Source: Treponema sp.
Lineage (GTDB): Bacteria > Spirochaetota > Spirochaetia > Treponematales > Treponemataceae
NCBI GenBank assembly: GCA_024691105.1
Contig: JAILNY010000134.1
Location: 1-40,542, forward strand
Length of the DNA: 40,542 nucleotides
Direction: 5' to 3'
Of the stretch, positions 1 through 8,310 are shown in pieces. The notes under the pieces were generated by a model. The model was not told the DNA's origin. It did no database searches and was given only the letters and a program-made list of their open reading frames with translations. The position numbers were made by a program, and so were the translations under genes. How positions within the stretch are numbered: the stretch's first letter is position 1; the number at the start of each line of letters is the position of its first letter.

Positions 1-411
1 TGTTCAGACTCCCGATTATTGCCGATTGCAAAAAACTGTGATATCCTTAAACAGTATTGCCAGTTTATCGAAATTGTCGAACAGACTTACAATAAACGTT
101 TCCCAAGATACTCATTTAAAAAGGCAATCGAAAAAGCGATGACACAGGGAATCCTTACGGATTACCTGGACCGAAAATCGCGGGGGGTCATAAACATGCT
201 GTGCGCAAAATATGATTACAAAATGGACATTGCCGTTAAACAGGAAGAAGCTTTTGCCGACGGAAAAGAAGCCGGCTTTCAGCAGAAAGCCATCGAAGCT
301 GCCAAAGAATTCCTTAAAGAAGGTGACTCTCCTGAAAAAATAGCAAGATGTATTGGACTTTCTCTTGAGCAGGTTCTTAAATTAAAAGAGCAGTTAGAGA
401 CTAATATATAA
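1..411 (+). CDS. Rpn family recombination-promoting nuclease/putative transposase, C-terminal fragment
   Basis: The reading frame is open to the left edge, so the 5' part of this gene lies outside the window; a TTG at 19 is only an internal codon. The visible part resembles the C-terminal region of PD-(D/E)XK (Rpn/YhgA-like) proteins: a helical segment ending near LDRKSRGVINML, an acidic/charged stretch with EEAFADGKEAG, and a small helix-turn-helix-like tail (EKIARCIGLSLEQVLKLKEQL) of the kind that ends many of these proteins. The family contains DNA endonucleases linked to recombination or transposition and is often present in many copies per spirochaete genome. The catalytic core is not visible, so activity cannot be judged. 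It is separated from the Bat operon by about 145 bp and is probably unrelated to it. Confidence 0.7.
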   Translation, partial: CSDSRLLPIAKNCDILKQYCQFIEIVEQTYNKRFPRYSFKKAIEKAMTQGILTDYLDRKSRGVINMLCAKYDYKMDIAVKQEEAFADGKEAGFQQKAIEAAKEFLKEGDSPEKIARCIGLSLEQVLKLKEQLETNI

Positions 412-497
412 ATAATTTTAAAGAAAAATTCCTCGTTTACAAGCTTAGTTTTATATTTATTGTAAATACTTTATCATATAGAACAAAAAACAAATTT

Positions 498-528
498 TTG
501 ATAAAATCTCTAAGCATTTTTGTATAGA
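498..528 (+). promoter_or_regulatory. Possible promoter for the moxR/bat operon
   Basis: TTGATA at 498-503 and TATAGA at 523-528 are separated by 19 bp, longer than ideal, about 28 bp before the moxR ATG. The gap 412-555 is otherwise AT-rich with no clear gene. This is a weak call made from sequence alone. Confidence 0.3.
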
Positions 529-555
529 ATTTTCAAAAATTACTGGGGACAAATT

Positions 556-1581
556 ATGGATAAAGTAAATACAATAAACGAATCGGATCTTGCAGAGTGC
601 CGTAATCTTGCAGATAAATGCCGGACAGAAGCTGCAAAGCGTCTTGTGGGACAGACACAGGTTATCGATGGCATTTTAACAGCACTTGTTGCCGGCGGAC
701 ATATTCTTTTGGAAGGTGTTCCGGGTCTTGCAAAGACTCTTGCAGTAAGAACATTTGCAGAGATTTCTGTTCTTGATTTTAAACGTATTCAGTTTACGCC
801 GGACCTTTTGCCTGCCGATTTGACAGGTACTTTGATTTATGAACAGTCTGGCGGTCGCTTTACAGTTCGTAAGGGACCTGTATTTACAAATGTTGTTTTT
901 GCAGATGAAATTAACCGCTCGCCTGCAAAGGTTCAGTCGGCTCTTCTCGAAGCAATGGCCGAACATCAGGTTACAATCGGTGAAAATTCCTACAAGCTTC
1001 CTGAACCATTTTTTGTTCTTGCAACACAAAACCCGGTAGAGCAGGAAGGTACTTATAATCTTCCAGAAGCCGAACTTGACCGTTTTTTGATGAAAATCGT
1101 AGTTCCTTATCCGACACCAAAAGAAGAAGTCGAAATCGTAAAGACCTGTGGATATGCAAATCTTGTAAAGGTTTCAGAAGTCTTTGACGAAAAAAGTCTT
1201 TCAAAATGCCGCAATCTTTTAGAGCGCATCGTGTGCGATGACAAGCTCGTTGAATACATTGTTTCAATCGTAAATGTAACACGTCCTTCAGAAAAATCAT
1301 CTGGCGATGTAAGAAGTCCTGTAAGCTTTACAAAGATGAGCGACGACATTACTCGCTTTATTACTTACGGTGCATCTCCTCGTGCAGGAATTGCACTTTT
1401 ACAATGTGCTAAAGTTCATGCACTCTTTCAGGGAAGAAGCTTTGTTCTCCCGGATGACATTAAAGCAGTTGCTCTTCCTGTTTTACGCCACAGACTTATT
1501 CTTTCTTACGAAGCAAGTGCATCTGGTGTTACGGCAGACGATATTATTACAAAGATTCTTGATTTTATGCCGTTGCCGTAA
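556..1581 (+). CDS. MoxR family AAA+ ATPase
   Basis: A 341-residue MoxR-type AAA+ ATPase, thought to act as a chaperone for assembling or metallating von Willebrand A (VWA) proteins encoded alongside it. Walker A is GVPGLAKT (residues 54-61), Walker B is VVFADE (about 113-118), sensor 1 lies in LATQNP (155-160), an arginine-finger region is EAELDRF (171-177), and sensor 2 is in GASPRAG (272-278). I chose ATG 556 because GGGGA at 545-549 precedes it at good spacing; an upstream in-frame TTG at 520 adds 12 residues but has no ribosome-binding site. It heads a + strand run into DUF58, BatA and BatB genes, the classic MoxR-Bat arrangement. Family assignment is secure; the chaperone role is inferred from the family. 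Confidence 0.93.
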   Translation: MDKVNTINESDLAECRNLADKCRTEAAKRLVGQTQVIDGILTALVAGGHILLEGVPGLAKTLAVRTFAEISVLDFKRIQFTPDLLPADLTGTLIYEQSGGRFTVRKGPVFTNVVFADEINRSPAKVQSALLEAMAEHQVTIGENSYKLPEPFFVLATQNPVEQEGTYNLPEAELDRFLMKIVVPYPTPKEEVEIVKTCGYANLVKVSEVFDEKSLSKCRNLLERIVCDDKLVEYIVSIVNVTRPSEKSSGDVRSPVSFTKMSDDITRFITYGASPRAGIALLQCAKVHALFQGRSFVLPDDIKAVALPVLRHRLILSYEASASGVTADDIITKILDFMPLP

Positions 1582-1607
1582 TTTTTTGTTAAGGGCAGAT
1601 TTTAACA

Positions 1608-2501
1608 ATGGCTGAATCAGTGATTGCAGATAAAGAGTCGCTTATTCAAAAAGCGACTCTGCTTAGAATAACTACAAAAATATTAGCAAATACTCTTCAA
1701 AACGGATCTTTTAAATCACTTTACCACGGACAGGGAATCGAATTTTCAGGCGTTCGTGAATATCTTAGAGGCGATGATGTCCGCGCAATAGACTGGAACG
1801 TTACTGCGCGAAGCGGCAAGCCTTATGTAAAAATATTTGAAGAAGAACGCGAACTCCAGATTTTTTTAGTAATAGACAGATCTCTTTCCATGCAGACAGG
1901 CTCTCGCGGAAAATCAAGGCTTCAGATTGCAATGGAAATTGCGGCACTTTTAACCTTTGCCGCTGAGCACAATGCAAATCCTGTAGGTACTGTTATGTTT
2001 GGCGGTGATATAGAATTTGTTTGTGCACCAAAAAGCGGTCCAAATCAGACAATGGTTTTACTAAGCCAGTTTGACAGACTTCCGGATAAAACAAAGCGCG
2101 GTTCGGTTTTGGCAAACGCACTTACTGGTGCCGGAAAAATCTTAAAAAAGCGCTCGCTCATTTTTGTGATTTCAGATTTTAGAATGAAAGGCTGGGAAGA
2201 GCCGCTTGTTCATCTTGCAAGCCGTCACGATGTTGTCTGTGTAAGAATCGGAGACCCTTCTGATTACAGTCTTCCAGATATGGGAGCAATTTCTTTTACA
2301 GATCCTGAAAACGGTATTAAAAAAGTTCTTCCGACAACTTCCCGTTCATTCAGAAGCAGCTGGCAGGAAGACGGCCGCATGAGACTTCAGCGCTGGACTG
2401 ACAGCTGTCTTAAACACGGCGGCTATCCGTTAAAGATTTCTACAACCGAAGATCCGCTTACTGTATTAACTGGATTTTTTTCTACGAGGGAAAAGCAATG
2501 A
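1608..2501 (+). CDS. DUF58 domain protein (Bat operon)
   Basis: A 297-residue DUF58 protein. The family signature runs GIEFSGVREYLRGDDVR then AIDWNVTAR (residues 43-68). A VWA-like fold follows, with a metal-site-like DxSxS (D90, S92, S94 in VIDRSLSM). There is no signal peptide or transmembrane helix, so it should be cytoplasmic. It lies 26 bp after moxR, and its stop overlaps the next gene's start (2498-2501), implying coupled translation. DUF58 proteins nearly always sit beside MoxR and Bat proteins; their molecular role is not established, and recruitment of partners to the MoxR ATPase is a guess. Confidence 0.9.
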   Translation: MAESVIADKESLIQKATLLRITTKILANTLQNGSFKSLYHGQGIEFSGVREYLRGDDVRAIDWNVTARSGKPYVKIFEEERELQIFLVIDRSLSMQTGSRGKSRLQIAMEIAALLTFAAEHNANPVGTVMFGGDIEFVCAPKSGPNQTMVLLSQFDRLPDKTKRGSVLANALTGAGKILKKRSLIFVISDFRMKGWEEPLVHLASRHDVVCVRIGDPSDYSLPDMGAISFTDPENGIKKVLPTTSRSFRSSWQEDGRMRLQRWTDSCLKHGGYPLKISTTEDPLTVLTGFFSTREKQ

Positions 2502-3556
2502 AAAAACGTTTTAATATTTTTTTAGCGCTTGTTCTCTTTGCGGCTTGCGTTCAATTGAATGCGCCGCTTTATGCGCAGGATTCAGAAGAAGTAAGTCAGG
2601 TTCTTTTACCGGTTGACGTATACGTCGGTGATCATGCCGAAATCCGCTATACGTTCCGTTCTGCAATTGACTTTTTTGCAGGCAGTAAAGATACAGAACG
2701 CGCTGAACTTGAAAATCCATTTAAGGGGCTTGAAGAAAATTTCAGCGTTGTAAAAGCAGAGCTTTACCGCGATAATATGCAGTATACGCTGCGCTTTGTA
2801 ATTGTTCCATGGAAGACCGGAACAATTTCTTTTCCTTCATTCAATTTAAATACTGCACTTGGAATTGCGCCTGCTTTGCCGGCAGTAAATAATGATGACT
2901 TACAGATTTCTGAAATGCCGGAATTTTTTGTAGCGCTTTATCCGATTCAGGTAAAATCAATTGTAGAAAAAACAGGAAATCATTCCATGATGCCGCCTGT
3001 TCCTCCGATGATAATTCCTGGAACGACTTACGTCTTGTTTTTGCTAATTTTACTTTTTGTTGTATTCTTGATTTTATTTTTCAGAGTTCTTTTAAAATTT
3101 AATACGATAAGACGAAAGTGGAATTTGTATCTTAAAAAACGTGCTTATAAAAAGAACGCAGAAGATGCAATAAAGAAAATCAAAAAACTCATAAAAAATT
3201 CAAAGGCAACTGATATAGAATTTTGTTCAAGCCTGCAATTAATTACAAGAAATTATCTTGAGTTCAGATTTGGATACAGATTTTCAGCAATTTCTTCCAG
3301 TGGTGTGCGCAGTGTGTTTGAGCAGATTTGTGTTGGAGAAATGTCAAGCGAAGTTTCTTATGCGGTTGAAGATTTAACTGCAATGTTTGTCAGAACAGAT
3401 TACATCCGATACGCGCACGATTCAATTGACTCGCAGCTTTATCCGCCGACAGAGCATCAGGCAATGCTTGCAAAGAATGAACGAAAGTCTTTATCAGATG
3501 TAATATTAAAAGCCATCAGCGTTTTTGAATCTAACGATGAACAGGGGGAAGAATAA
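2498..3556 (+). CDS. Bat-operon membrane protein with signal peptide and one TM helix (BatI/DUF4381-like position)
   Basis: A 352-residue protein whose start overlaps the DUF58 stop by 4 nt. Residues 1-27 look like a signal peptide ending in LYAQ. An extracytoplasmic beta-rich domain (about 30-165) leads to a proline-rich hinge (MMPPVPPM) and a strong TM helix at about 176-198. A basic cytoplasmic tail follows (RRKWNLYLKKRAYKKN). The position between DUF58 and BatA and the topology match the small single-pass protein commonly found in Bat operons. I do not recognise a catalytic motif. It probably links a periplasmic sensing or scaffold domain to the cytoplasmic MoxR/DUF58 pair, but that is inference. 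Confidence 0.7.
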   Translation: MKKRFNIFLALVLFAACVQLNAPLYAQDSEEVSQVLLPVDVYVGDHAEIRYTFRSAIDFFAGSKDTERAELENPFKGLEENFSVVKAELYRDNMQYTLRFVIVPWKTGTISFPSFNLNTALGIAPALPAVNNDDLQISEMPEFFVALYPIQVKSIVEKTGNHSMMPPVPPMIIPGTTYVLFLLILLFVVFLILFFRVLLKFNTIRRKWNLYLKKRAYKKNAEDAIKKIKKLIKNSKATDIEFCSSLQLITRNYLEFRFGYRFSAISSSGVRSVFEQICVGEMSSEVSYAVEDLTAMFVRTDYIRYAHDSIDSQLYPPTEHQAMLAKNERKSLSDVILKAISVFESNDEQGEE

Positions 3557-3557
3557 T

Positions 3558-4562
3558 ATGTCCGTTGATTTTATGAACCCTGCCGGATTTTTACTTTTAC
3601 TTTTTATTCCGCTTTTGTATGCTTTTAGAAAAATAAAAGTGTTTACAAAGATTTCTTTACCGCTGACTTTTTCTGACTGGGGCGGCTGGGTTTTTACATG
3701 GAATGATAAATTCAGAAACATCGCTTCTTTTATAACAGAATTTTTTTGTCTTATAGGATTTGTTCTTGTTGTGTTTGCTTTATCTGAACCTGTCGTTCAC
3801 CATCAGGAGCGCGTTTATACTTCGCGTGGAACAGATGTTCTTTTTGTGCTTGATACAAGTCCTTCTATGGCGGCTCGTGATATAAACGGAGTAACGCGCC
3901 TTGAAGCAGCGGTTTCTACAATTACAAAGCTTGTCGAAGCAAATGCAGGTGCTTCCTACGGTCTTATTTCAATGGGGTCTGAGGCCGCCGTCATTGTTCC
4001 GCTTACTAACGACAAAGAAACCTTTAAGACACGACTTGCGTCTTTGTCTGTTGGCCTTTTGGGCGACGGTACTGCAATCGGAACCGGTTTAAGTACCGCT
4101 GTTTATCACATAAAAGCAACTCCTGCAAAACGAAAATGCATCGTATTACTTACAGACGGCGAGAACAATGCCGGCGAAATACATCCGGAGACGGCGAGTG
4201 CTCTTGCAAAGAAAAATGGAATCACTTTATACACCGTCGGAATCGGTACTAAGGGAACTGTTCCGCTTGAATACGTAAATCAAAAAACAGGAAAGAGTTA
4301 CTCTGGATTCTTTGATTCAAACTTTGACTCTACTAATCTTGAAAAAATCGCACTCGCCGCAGGCGGCCGCTACTACAGCGTTGAGTCCCTGTCTGCAATG
4401 AACATGGCGTTGTCTTCTATCATCAAGCGTCAGGATGTTGTCCAGAGTTATTACATTAAGACTATTGATGACTATTATTACGATAAAGTTTTAGGCGTTG
4501 CAATGCTTTTTATCGCGGCCGCCTGGGTATTAAAGCGACTTTATCTTAAGGAGTATATGTAA
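3558..4562 (+). CDS. batA: BatA-type VWA domain membrane protein
   Basis: A 334-residue BatA-like protein. Two TM helices precede the VWA domain (about 10-23 and 57-77), and a third lies near the C-terminus (VLGVAMLFIAAAWVL). The VWA domain carries a complete metal-ion-dependent adhesion site: DTSPS (D99, S101, S103), a threonine near GDGTAIG (about 172) and D200 in LLTDGEN. I chose ATG 3558, one base after the preceding stop, because GGGGGAAG at 3544-3551 is a strong ribosome-binding site; an upstream in-frame ATG at 3525 would only extend backwards into the previous gene. Bat proteins are implicated in aerotolerance or envelope stress in Bacteroides; in spirochaetes their role is unclear. 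Confidence 0.88.
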   Translation: MSVDFMNPAGFLLLLFIPLLYAFRKIKVFTKISLPLTFSDWGGWVFTWNDKFRNIASFITEFFCLIGFVLVVFALSEPVVHHQERVYTSRGTDVLFVLDTSPSMAARDINGVTRLEAAVSTITKLVEANAGASYGLISMGSEAAVIVPLTNDKETFKTRLASLSVGLLGDGTAIGTGLSTAVYHIKATPAKRKCIVLLTDGENNAGEIHPETASALAKKNGITLYTVGIGTKGTVPLEYVNQKTGKSYSGFFDSNFDSTNLEKIALAAGGRYYSVESLSAMNMALSSIIKRQDVVQSYYIKTIDDYYYDKVLGVAMLFIAAAWVLKRLYLKEYM

Positions 4563-4563
4563 T

Positions 4564-6258
4564 ATGAGTATTCATTTTACACGTCCGCAGTTTTTGTGGC
4601 TTTTACTGCTTTGCGTTGTCCTGATTATTTATGTTGTAAAAAAATGCCGCGAGACAAAAAAAATTGCAGATTCATTTATAAATAAAAATAACGAAGACAT
4701 TGTATTATTTTCTTCAAAGCAGATTTATACACGTCTTATGCTAAAAGGTGTTTTCAGATGTTTTGCATGGGCATGTCTTGTTGTTGCTCTTGCAGGAATT
4801 TCGTGGGGTAGTGTTTCGACTCCTGTTCAGAAAAACGGAAAAGCCTGTACCTTTGTTTTTGATATTTCTTACAGCATGATGGCAAACGACGCGCCTGGAA
4901 ATTTGACTCGTCTTGAAGCAAGTGTTGAATATGCAAAGATGCTCATGGATTATATGGACGGCGTTTCTATTTCCTGTGTTATCGCAAAAGGTGATGGTGT
5001 TATTGCAGTTCCTCAGACAGAAGATTTTGCAAGTATTTATTCGCTGTTTGATGTTTTGTCACCTGCGATGATGACCTCTCATGGTTCAAGTCTTGGACGC
5101 GGAATTGAAACGGCGCTAAAATCGTTTCCTTCAACTTCTTCAAAATCGCCGGTAATCATTTTGTTTACCGACGGCGATGAAACAGATTCACTTTTGCTTC
5201 CGGCATTAAATAAAGCACTGCGTGCCGGAATTGATGTGTGCATTGTCGGCTTTGGTTCTGAACGCGAAACAGAAGTTACTGCAGGCGATGGCGAGACTGT
5301 TGTAAAGACTGCGCTTCGTCAAGAAAAACTTAACAATATTTGCCGCGAGGTAAATAAGAAAAATCAGGTTGGAAAAAATTTTTCATTTATAAAAACTGCT
5401 CACGTAAAATTTATTGATGCAACAGAAGTTGGTTCTGCTGTAAAAGTAATTTATGAATTAAGAAATATTCCTCAGGATAAAAAACAGCTTACCGCAAATG
5501 AAATTCTCGAAGGCTTTTCTAATCAGGATGAAAACGTGTCTGTCGCTTACGAAATGCAGAGCGTTGACCGTCACAGATTGTTCATTATTCTTGCAGTCTT
5601 GTTTTTTATTGTAAGTATTCTTGTTTCAGAATTTTCTGTAAAGCATCTTAAATCTTTACTTGGTGCAGGAATTATAATTCCAATGCTCTGTCTTACTTCG
5701 TGTAATTCAAGCTTTAATGATTCCAAGCGTATTCTTGAAAGTACCTGGAACTGGTATCAGAAAGATTACAATAAAGCAATCAGCGGCTTTACAGAGACAA
5801 TTGAATCTACACAAAATTCTCAGGACGATCTTGTAAGACAGTATGCACTTTATGGGCTTAGTGTTACTTATCTTATGCAGAACGAAAAAAATGCAAGCCT
5901 TGAACGTCTTGAACAGATAAGCCCTGACGCGCCGGTAAAAATTAAATATGCATCGTATTATAATGCAGGAATTATTGCGCAGCGCGAAGGTGATTACGAA
6001 AAAGCAATCGAGCTTTTTAAGCTTGCACTTTTAGTTTCGCCGGATAGTGTAAATGCAAAAGTTAATCTTGAGTTGTCGCAGACGCAGGAAAGTCAGAAGG
6101 CGCGTGAAGGGCAAAAAGAAATGATGCCTGCTGTAGAAAATCAGGATTCAGAATCGGATGTAGAAAAAACTATATTTAACCGAATGCGGGAGAATGATCA
6201 AAAGCAATGGAAAAATTACGAATCACCAGAGAAAAACAATTCTGTAATCGATTACTAG
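4564..6258 (+). CDS. batB: BatB VWA protein fused to a BatC-like TPR domain
   Basis: A 564-residue protein, much longer than a plain BatB. Residues 1-330 form the BatB part: TM helices at about 10-25 and 62-80 and a VWA domain with DISYS (D100, S102, S104) and FTDGDE (201-206). A third TM (about 339-356) is followed by a short hydrophobic stretch ending LCLTSC (C380), which looks exactly like a lipoprotein signal sequence. From about 395 there are TPR-like repeats, including ASYYNAGIIAQREGDYEKAI then ELFKLALLVSPDS, and a charged tail. This is the arrangement expected if batB fused to a downstream batC lipoprotein/TPR gene. AAGGAG at 4548-4553 precedes the ATG. BatA and BatB probably form a membrane complex through their VWA domains. 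Confidence 0.88.
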   Translation: MSIHFTRPQFLWLLLLCVVLIIYVVKKCRETKKIADSFINKNNEDIVLFSSKQIYTRLMLKGVFRCFAWACLVVALAGISWGSVSTPVQKNGKACTFVFDISYSMMANDAPGNLTRLEASVEYAKMLMDYMDGVSISCVIAKGDGVIAVPQTEDFASIYSLFDVLSPAMMTSHGSSLGRGIETALKSFPSTSSKSPVIILFTDGDETDSLLLPALNKALRAGIDVCIVGFGSERETEVTAGDGETVVKTALRQEKLNNICREVNKKNQVGKNFSFIKTAHVKFIDATEVGSAVKVIYELRNIPQDKKQLTANEILEGFSNQDENVSVAYEMQSVDRHRLFIILAVLFFIVSILVSEFSVKHLKSLLGAGIIIPMLCLTSCNSSFNDSKRILESTWNWYQKDYNKAISGFTETIESTQNSQDDLVRQYALYGLSVTYLMQNEKNASLERLEQISPDAPVKIKYASYYNAGIIAQREGDYEKAIELFKLALLVSPDSVNAKVNLELSQTQESQKAREGQKEMMPAVENQDSESDVEKTIFNRMRENDQKQWKNYESPEKNNSVIDY

Positions 6259-7613
6259 TTTCGATTTTTTTTGTTCTGTTTTCTCTCTGCTCTGCGGCAT
6301 TTTCTATAACGCCGCTTGAAATAAAGAATCTTGTAATTCTGTCTCAGGAAAATGTTTTTTTTACAAATCAGGAATTAAAATTTGTTCTTGAAATTCCAGA
6401 TACTGTTCCGCAGGATGTTCAGACAGAATTGCAGAATATGAAAGACGGCGTGTCATTTGTTTCATCGCGCCGAATGGAATATTTTACAGATAGCGGTCAG
6501 ACTGGAACAAGAGTAGAGTTCTGGTTTACGTTTCACAACACCGGGCTTATAGAAATTCCACCTCTAATTGTACGCATAAAAGGCCGCACTTATTATCTGC
6601 CTTTTGAAAAAGTTCAGATTTACGAAAATCCAAAAACAATTGCGCCTCGTCTTTTGATTGATATCAATCATCAGAAAATGATTTATTCAAATTACGAGTC
6701 ATATTCAAAGTCGCTTGAAAATTTTACATCTACAGTTTCTGAACCGATTGAGCTTACTATTTATGTTCAGTATGCATCACAGATAAAGCAGTTTGGTTAT
6801 GAAATTCCCAAGGATTCGATATTTGAAGAATTAAACAGATATGAAATAATTCAGGGAAAAGCGCGCTCAACTGAATTTTCTCAGGAGCGAATTCCTGTTG
6901 CAAAATTTAAATGGACTCCGCTTAAGGAAGGAAAATACCAGCTTCCAAATGTAAGACTTCTTGCAACTGCATACAGCGGTCGAAGCCTGGAACTTTCTCT
7001 TCCTGACTATCAGTTGATTATAACAAAGCGGACTACTCCTGTTGAAGATGCAAAAAAATCTGACCATGAGCTTTTTGCCTATGCTCTTTCAAATCCGATG
7101 GAAGAATCAAACGTTGAAAAACCAAATAAAGCAACAAAGAATGATTTTTATCAGATTGCAGCCCTCAGAAGCCGCGAGCGTCATTCATTTGATTTTACAG
7201 GCTCGGCTCATAAAGACCGTATTATTCTTGAACGCAGCATTGGAATTACAACAAGTCAGAACGAAGCAAGTGTTCCGCTTTTGTATGCACTTTTAATCGG
7301 CTTTGTTTTATTTTTGTCTGTGGCAATAATTTTATTTTTTATTCATAGAAGTACAATGGCGGTTTTAGTGCTTGCGCTGAGTGTAGTCTTTGGTTCGTTT
7401 GCTGTAATTTCTGCGATGTTTGTTTCAGAAAAGCACGCGATTGTTGCAGGCGGTTCAATCAGTCCTGTGCCGGAAGACTCTGCAATGTCAAGCACGGCTG
7501 TAACTGCCGGTACTTGCGTCCGTATAAAGGAGCAGACTGATTTGTGGTTTTACATTGAATACAACGAAAACGGCGGCTGGATAAAAAAAGAGAATCTCAT
7601 TGTAATAGAGTAG
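6207..7613 (+). CDS. batD: BatD-type protein with C-terminal BatE-like two-TM/SH3 module
   Basis: A 468-residue exported protein. A basic N-terminus and hydrophobic core (residues 16-33, ending SAAFS) form a signal peptide, followed by a large beta-rich periplasmic region (about 34-345) typical of BatD oxygen-tolerance proteins. Two TM helices (about 355-379 and 383-405) are followed by a short SH3-like beta domain (407-468; CVRIKEQTDLWFYIEY and GGWIKKENL). BatE of Bacteroides ends with two TM helices and SH3, so this looks like BatD carrying the C-terminal half of BatE. The start overlaps batB by 52 nt; no later in-frame start keeps the signal peptide. GGGAG at 6187-6191 is distant, so translation may depend on coupling. 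Confidence 0.75.
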   Translation: MEKLRITREKQFCNRLLVSIFFVLFSLCSAAFSITPLEIKNLVILSQENVFFTNQELKFVLEIPDTVPQDVQTELQNMKDGVSFVSSRRMEYFTDSGQTGTRVEFWFTFHNTGLIEIPPLIVRIKGRTYYLPFEKVQIYENPKTIAPRLLIDINHQKMIYSNYESYSKSLENFTSTVSEPIELTIYVQYASQIKQFGYEIPKDSIFEELNRYEIIQGKARSTEFSQERIPVAKFKWTPLKEGKYQLPNVRLLATAYSGRSLELSLPDYQLIITKRTTPVEDAKKSDHELFAYALSNPMEESNVEKPNKATKNDFYQIAALRSRERHSFDFTGSAHKDRIILERSIGITTSQNEASVPLLYALLIGFVLFLSVAIILFFIHRSTMAVLVLALSVVFGSFAVISAMFVSEKHAIVAGGSISPVPEDSAMSSTAVTAGTCVRIKEQTDLWFYIEYNENGGWIKKENLIVIE

Positions 7614-7629
7614 CGCAGGGGAATTTAAG

Positions 7630-8019
7630 ATGAATTTTTCTGATGTAATGGAAAAATGGCTTAGCAGCCACGAAACCGTTGATAAAGACAAAACCTCGGA
7701 AAAATACGAGCAGAGCCGTAAAATGAATTCTGCTTCCTACGTAAAAGACCTGCCGGTGGACGCAACTCTTGACCTGCATGGTTTGACCCGCGACGAAGCA
7801 TGGAACAGTCTTGAGATTTTTACCGGCGACTGTCTCCGCCGCGGTTTTAAGAAAATTCTTATCATTCACGGAAAAGGAAATCACGGCGGAGACCGCGAGC
7901 CTGTTTTGGGCGACCTTGTCCGCCTTTTTATCGAACGAAATCCTCATCTTGGCGCAAGTGGTCATCCTGATCGTACTCAAGGTGGAAGCGGTGCCACCTG
8001 GGTTATAATCAAAAAATAG
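7630..8019 (+). CDS. Smr domain protein (MutS2 C-terminal-like)
   Basis: A 129-residue stand-alone Smr protein. An acidic/polar N-terminal tail of about 40 residues leads into the Smr core: LDLHG (47-51), the helix with DEAW, then IIHGKGNH (78-85) and the terminal strand ATWVIIKK. Smr domains nick or bind nucleic acid; in MutS2 and related proteins they act in recombination control or ribosome rescue. AGGGG at 7617-7621 precedes the ATG. It lies 16 bp after the batD stop and may be cotranscribed, although it has no obvious functional tie to the Bat proteins. Family assignment is firm; substrate is unknown. Confidence 0.88.
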   Translation: MNFSDVMEKWLSSHETVDKDKTSEKYEQSRKMNSASYVKDLPVDATLDLHGLTRDEAWNSLEIFTGDCLRRGFKKILIIHGKGNHGGDREPVLGDLVRLFIERNPHLGASGHPDRTQGGSGATWVIIKK

Positions 8020-8090
8020 CGCGTTTTAGCGTAAAATTCACATAAATCTGCTTATTTTCCACTCCTTAAAATCTTATTTTTTATAGAAAT

Positions 8091-8108
8091 ACTACCTTTT
8101 CAGGTAGT
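8091..8108. repeat. Small perfect dyad in the smr-cyclase spacer
   Basis: ACTACC (8091-8096) and GGTAGT (8103-8108) are perfect inverted arms around a 6-nt loop. There is no T-tract, so a terminator is unlikely; it may be a weak operator. The rest of the 8020-8310 spacer is AT-rich, with a 7-bp stem at 8271-8289 (ATGAAAA/TTTTCAT) and no ORF I can support. Confidence 0.35.
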
Positions 8109-8231
8109 TATAAAAAGTAATTTGTATTGTATCATATGCCAATATAATAAAAGGCGTGCTTTGCAGTTTTGTAAAAAAGAGGGACTAAAAATGTCCAAAA
8201 TGTACAATTCTTCTATACAAAACTTGGGTTT

Positions 8232-8240
8232 TGCTATAAA
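8232..8240 (+). promoter_or_regulatory. Possible extended -10 promoter for the adenylate cyclase operon
   Basis: TGCTATAAA is an extended -10 (TG-N-TATAAA) about 70 bp upstream of the cyclase ATG. The matching -35 position (8212-8217) is poor, which extended -10 promoters tolerate. Sequence-only call. Confidence 0.4.
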
Positions 8241-8310
8241 ATAAGTAGGTTAATAATATAGTAAAAAAATATGAAAATTTGTTTTTCATTTAATATAAAA
8301 AGAGAGTGCA

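Noticed and set aside
12..60. A complete small gene starting at TTG 19
   Set aside because: The frame is open to base 1 with protein-family similarity throughout, so it is a cut gene.
676..1349. Several minus-strand ORFs of 80-117 codons under moxR
   Set aside because: They are out-of-frame shadows of a strongly conserved ATPase; they lack starts with ribosome-binding sites and protein-like composition.
8091..8108. Terminator of the bat/smr operon
   Set aside because: The 6-bp stem has no T-tract after it.
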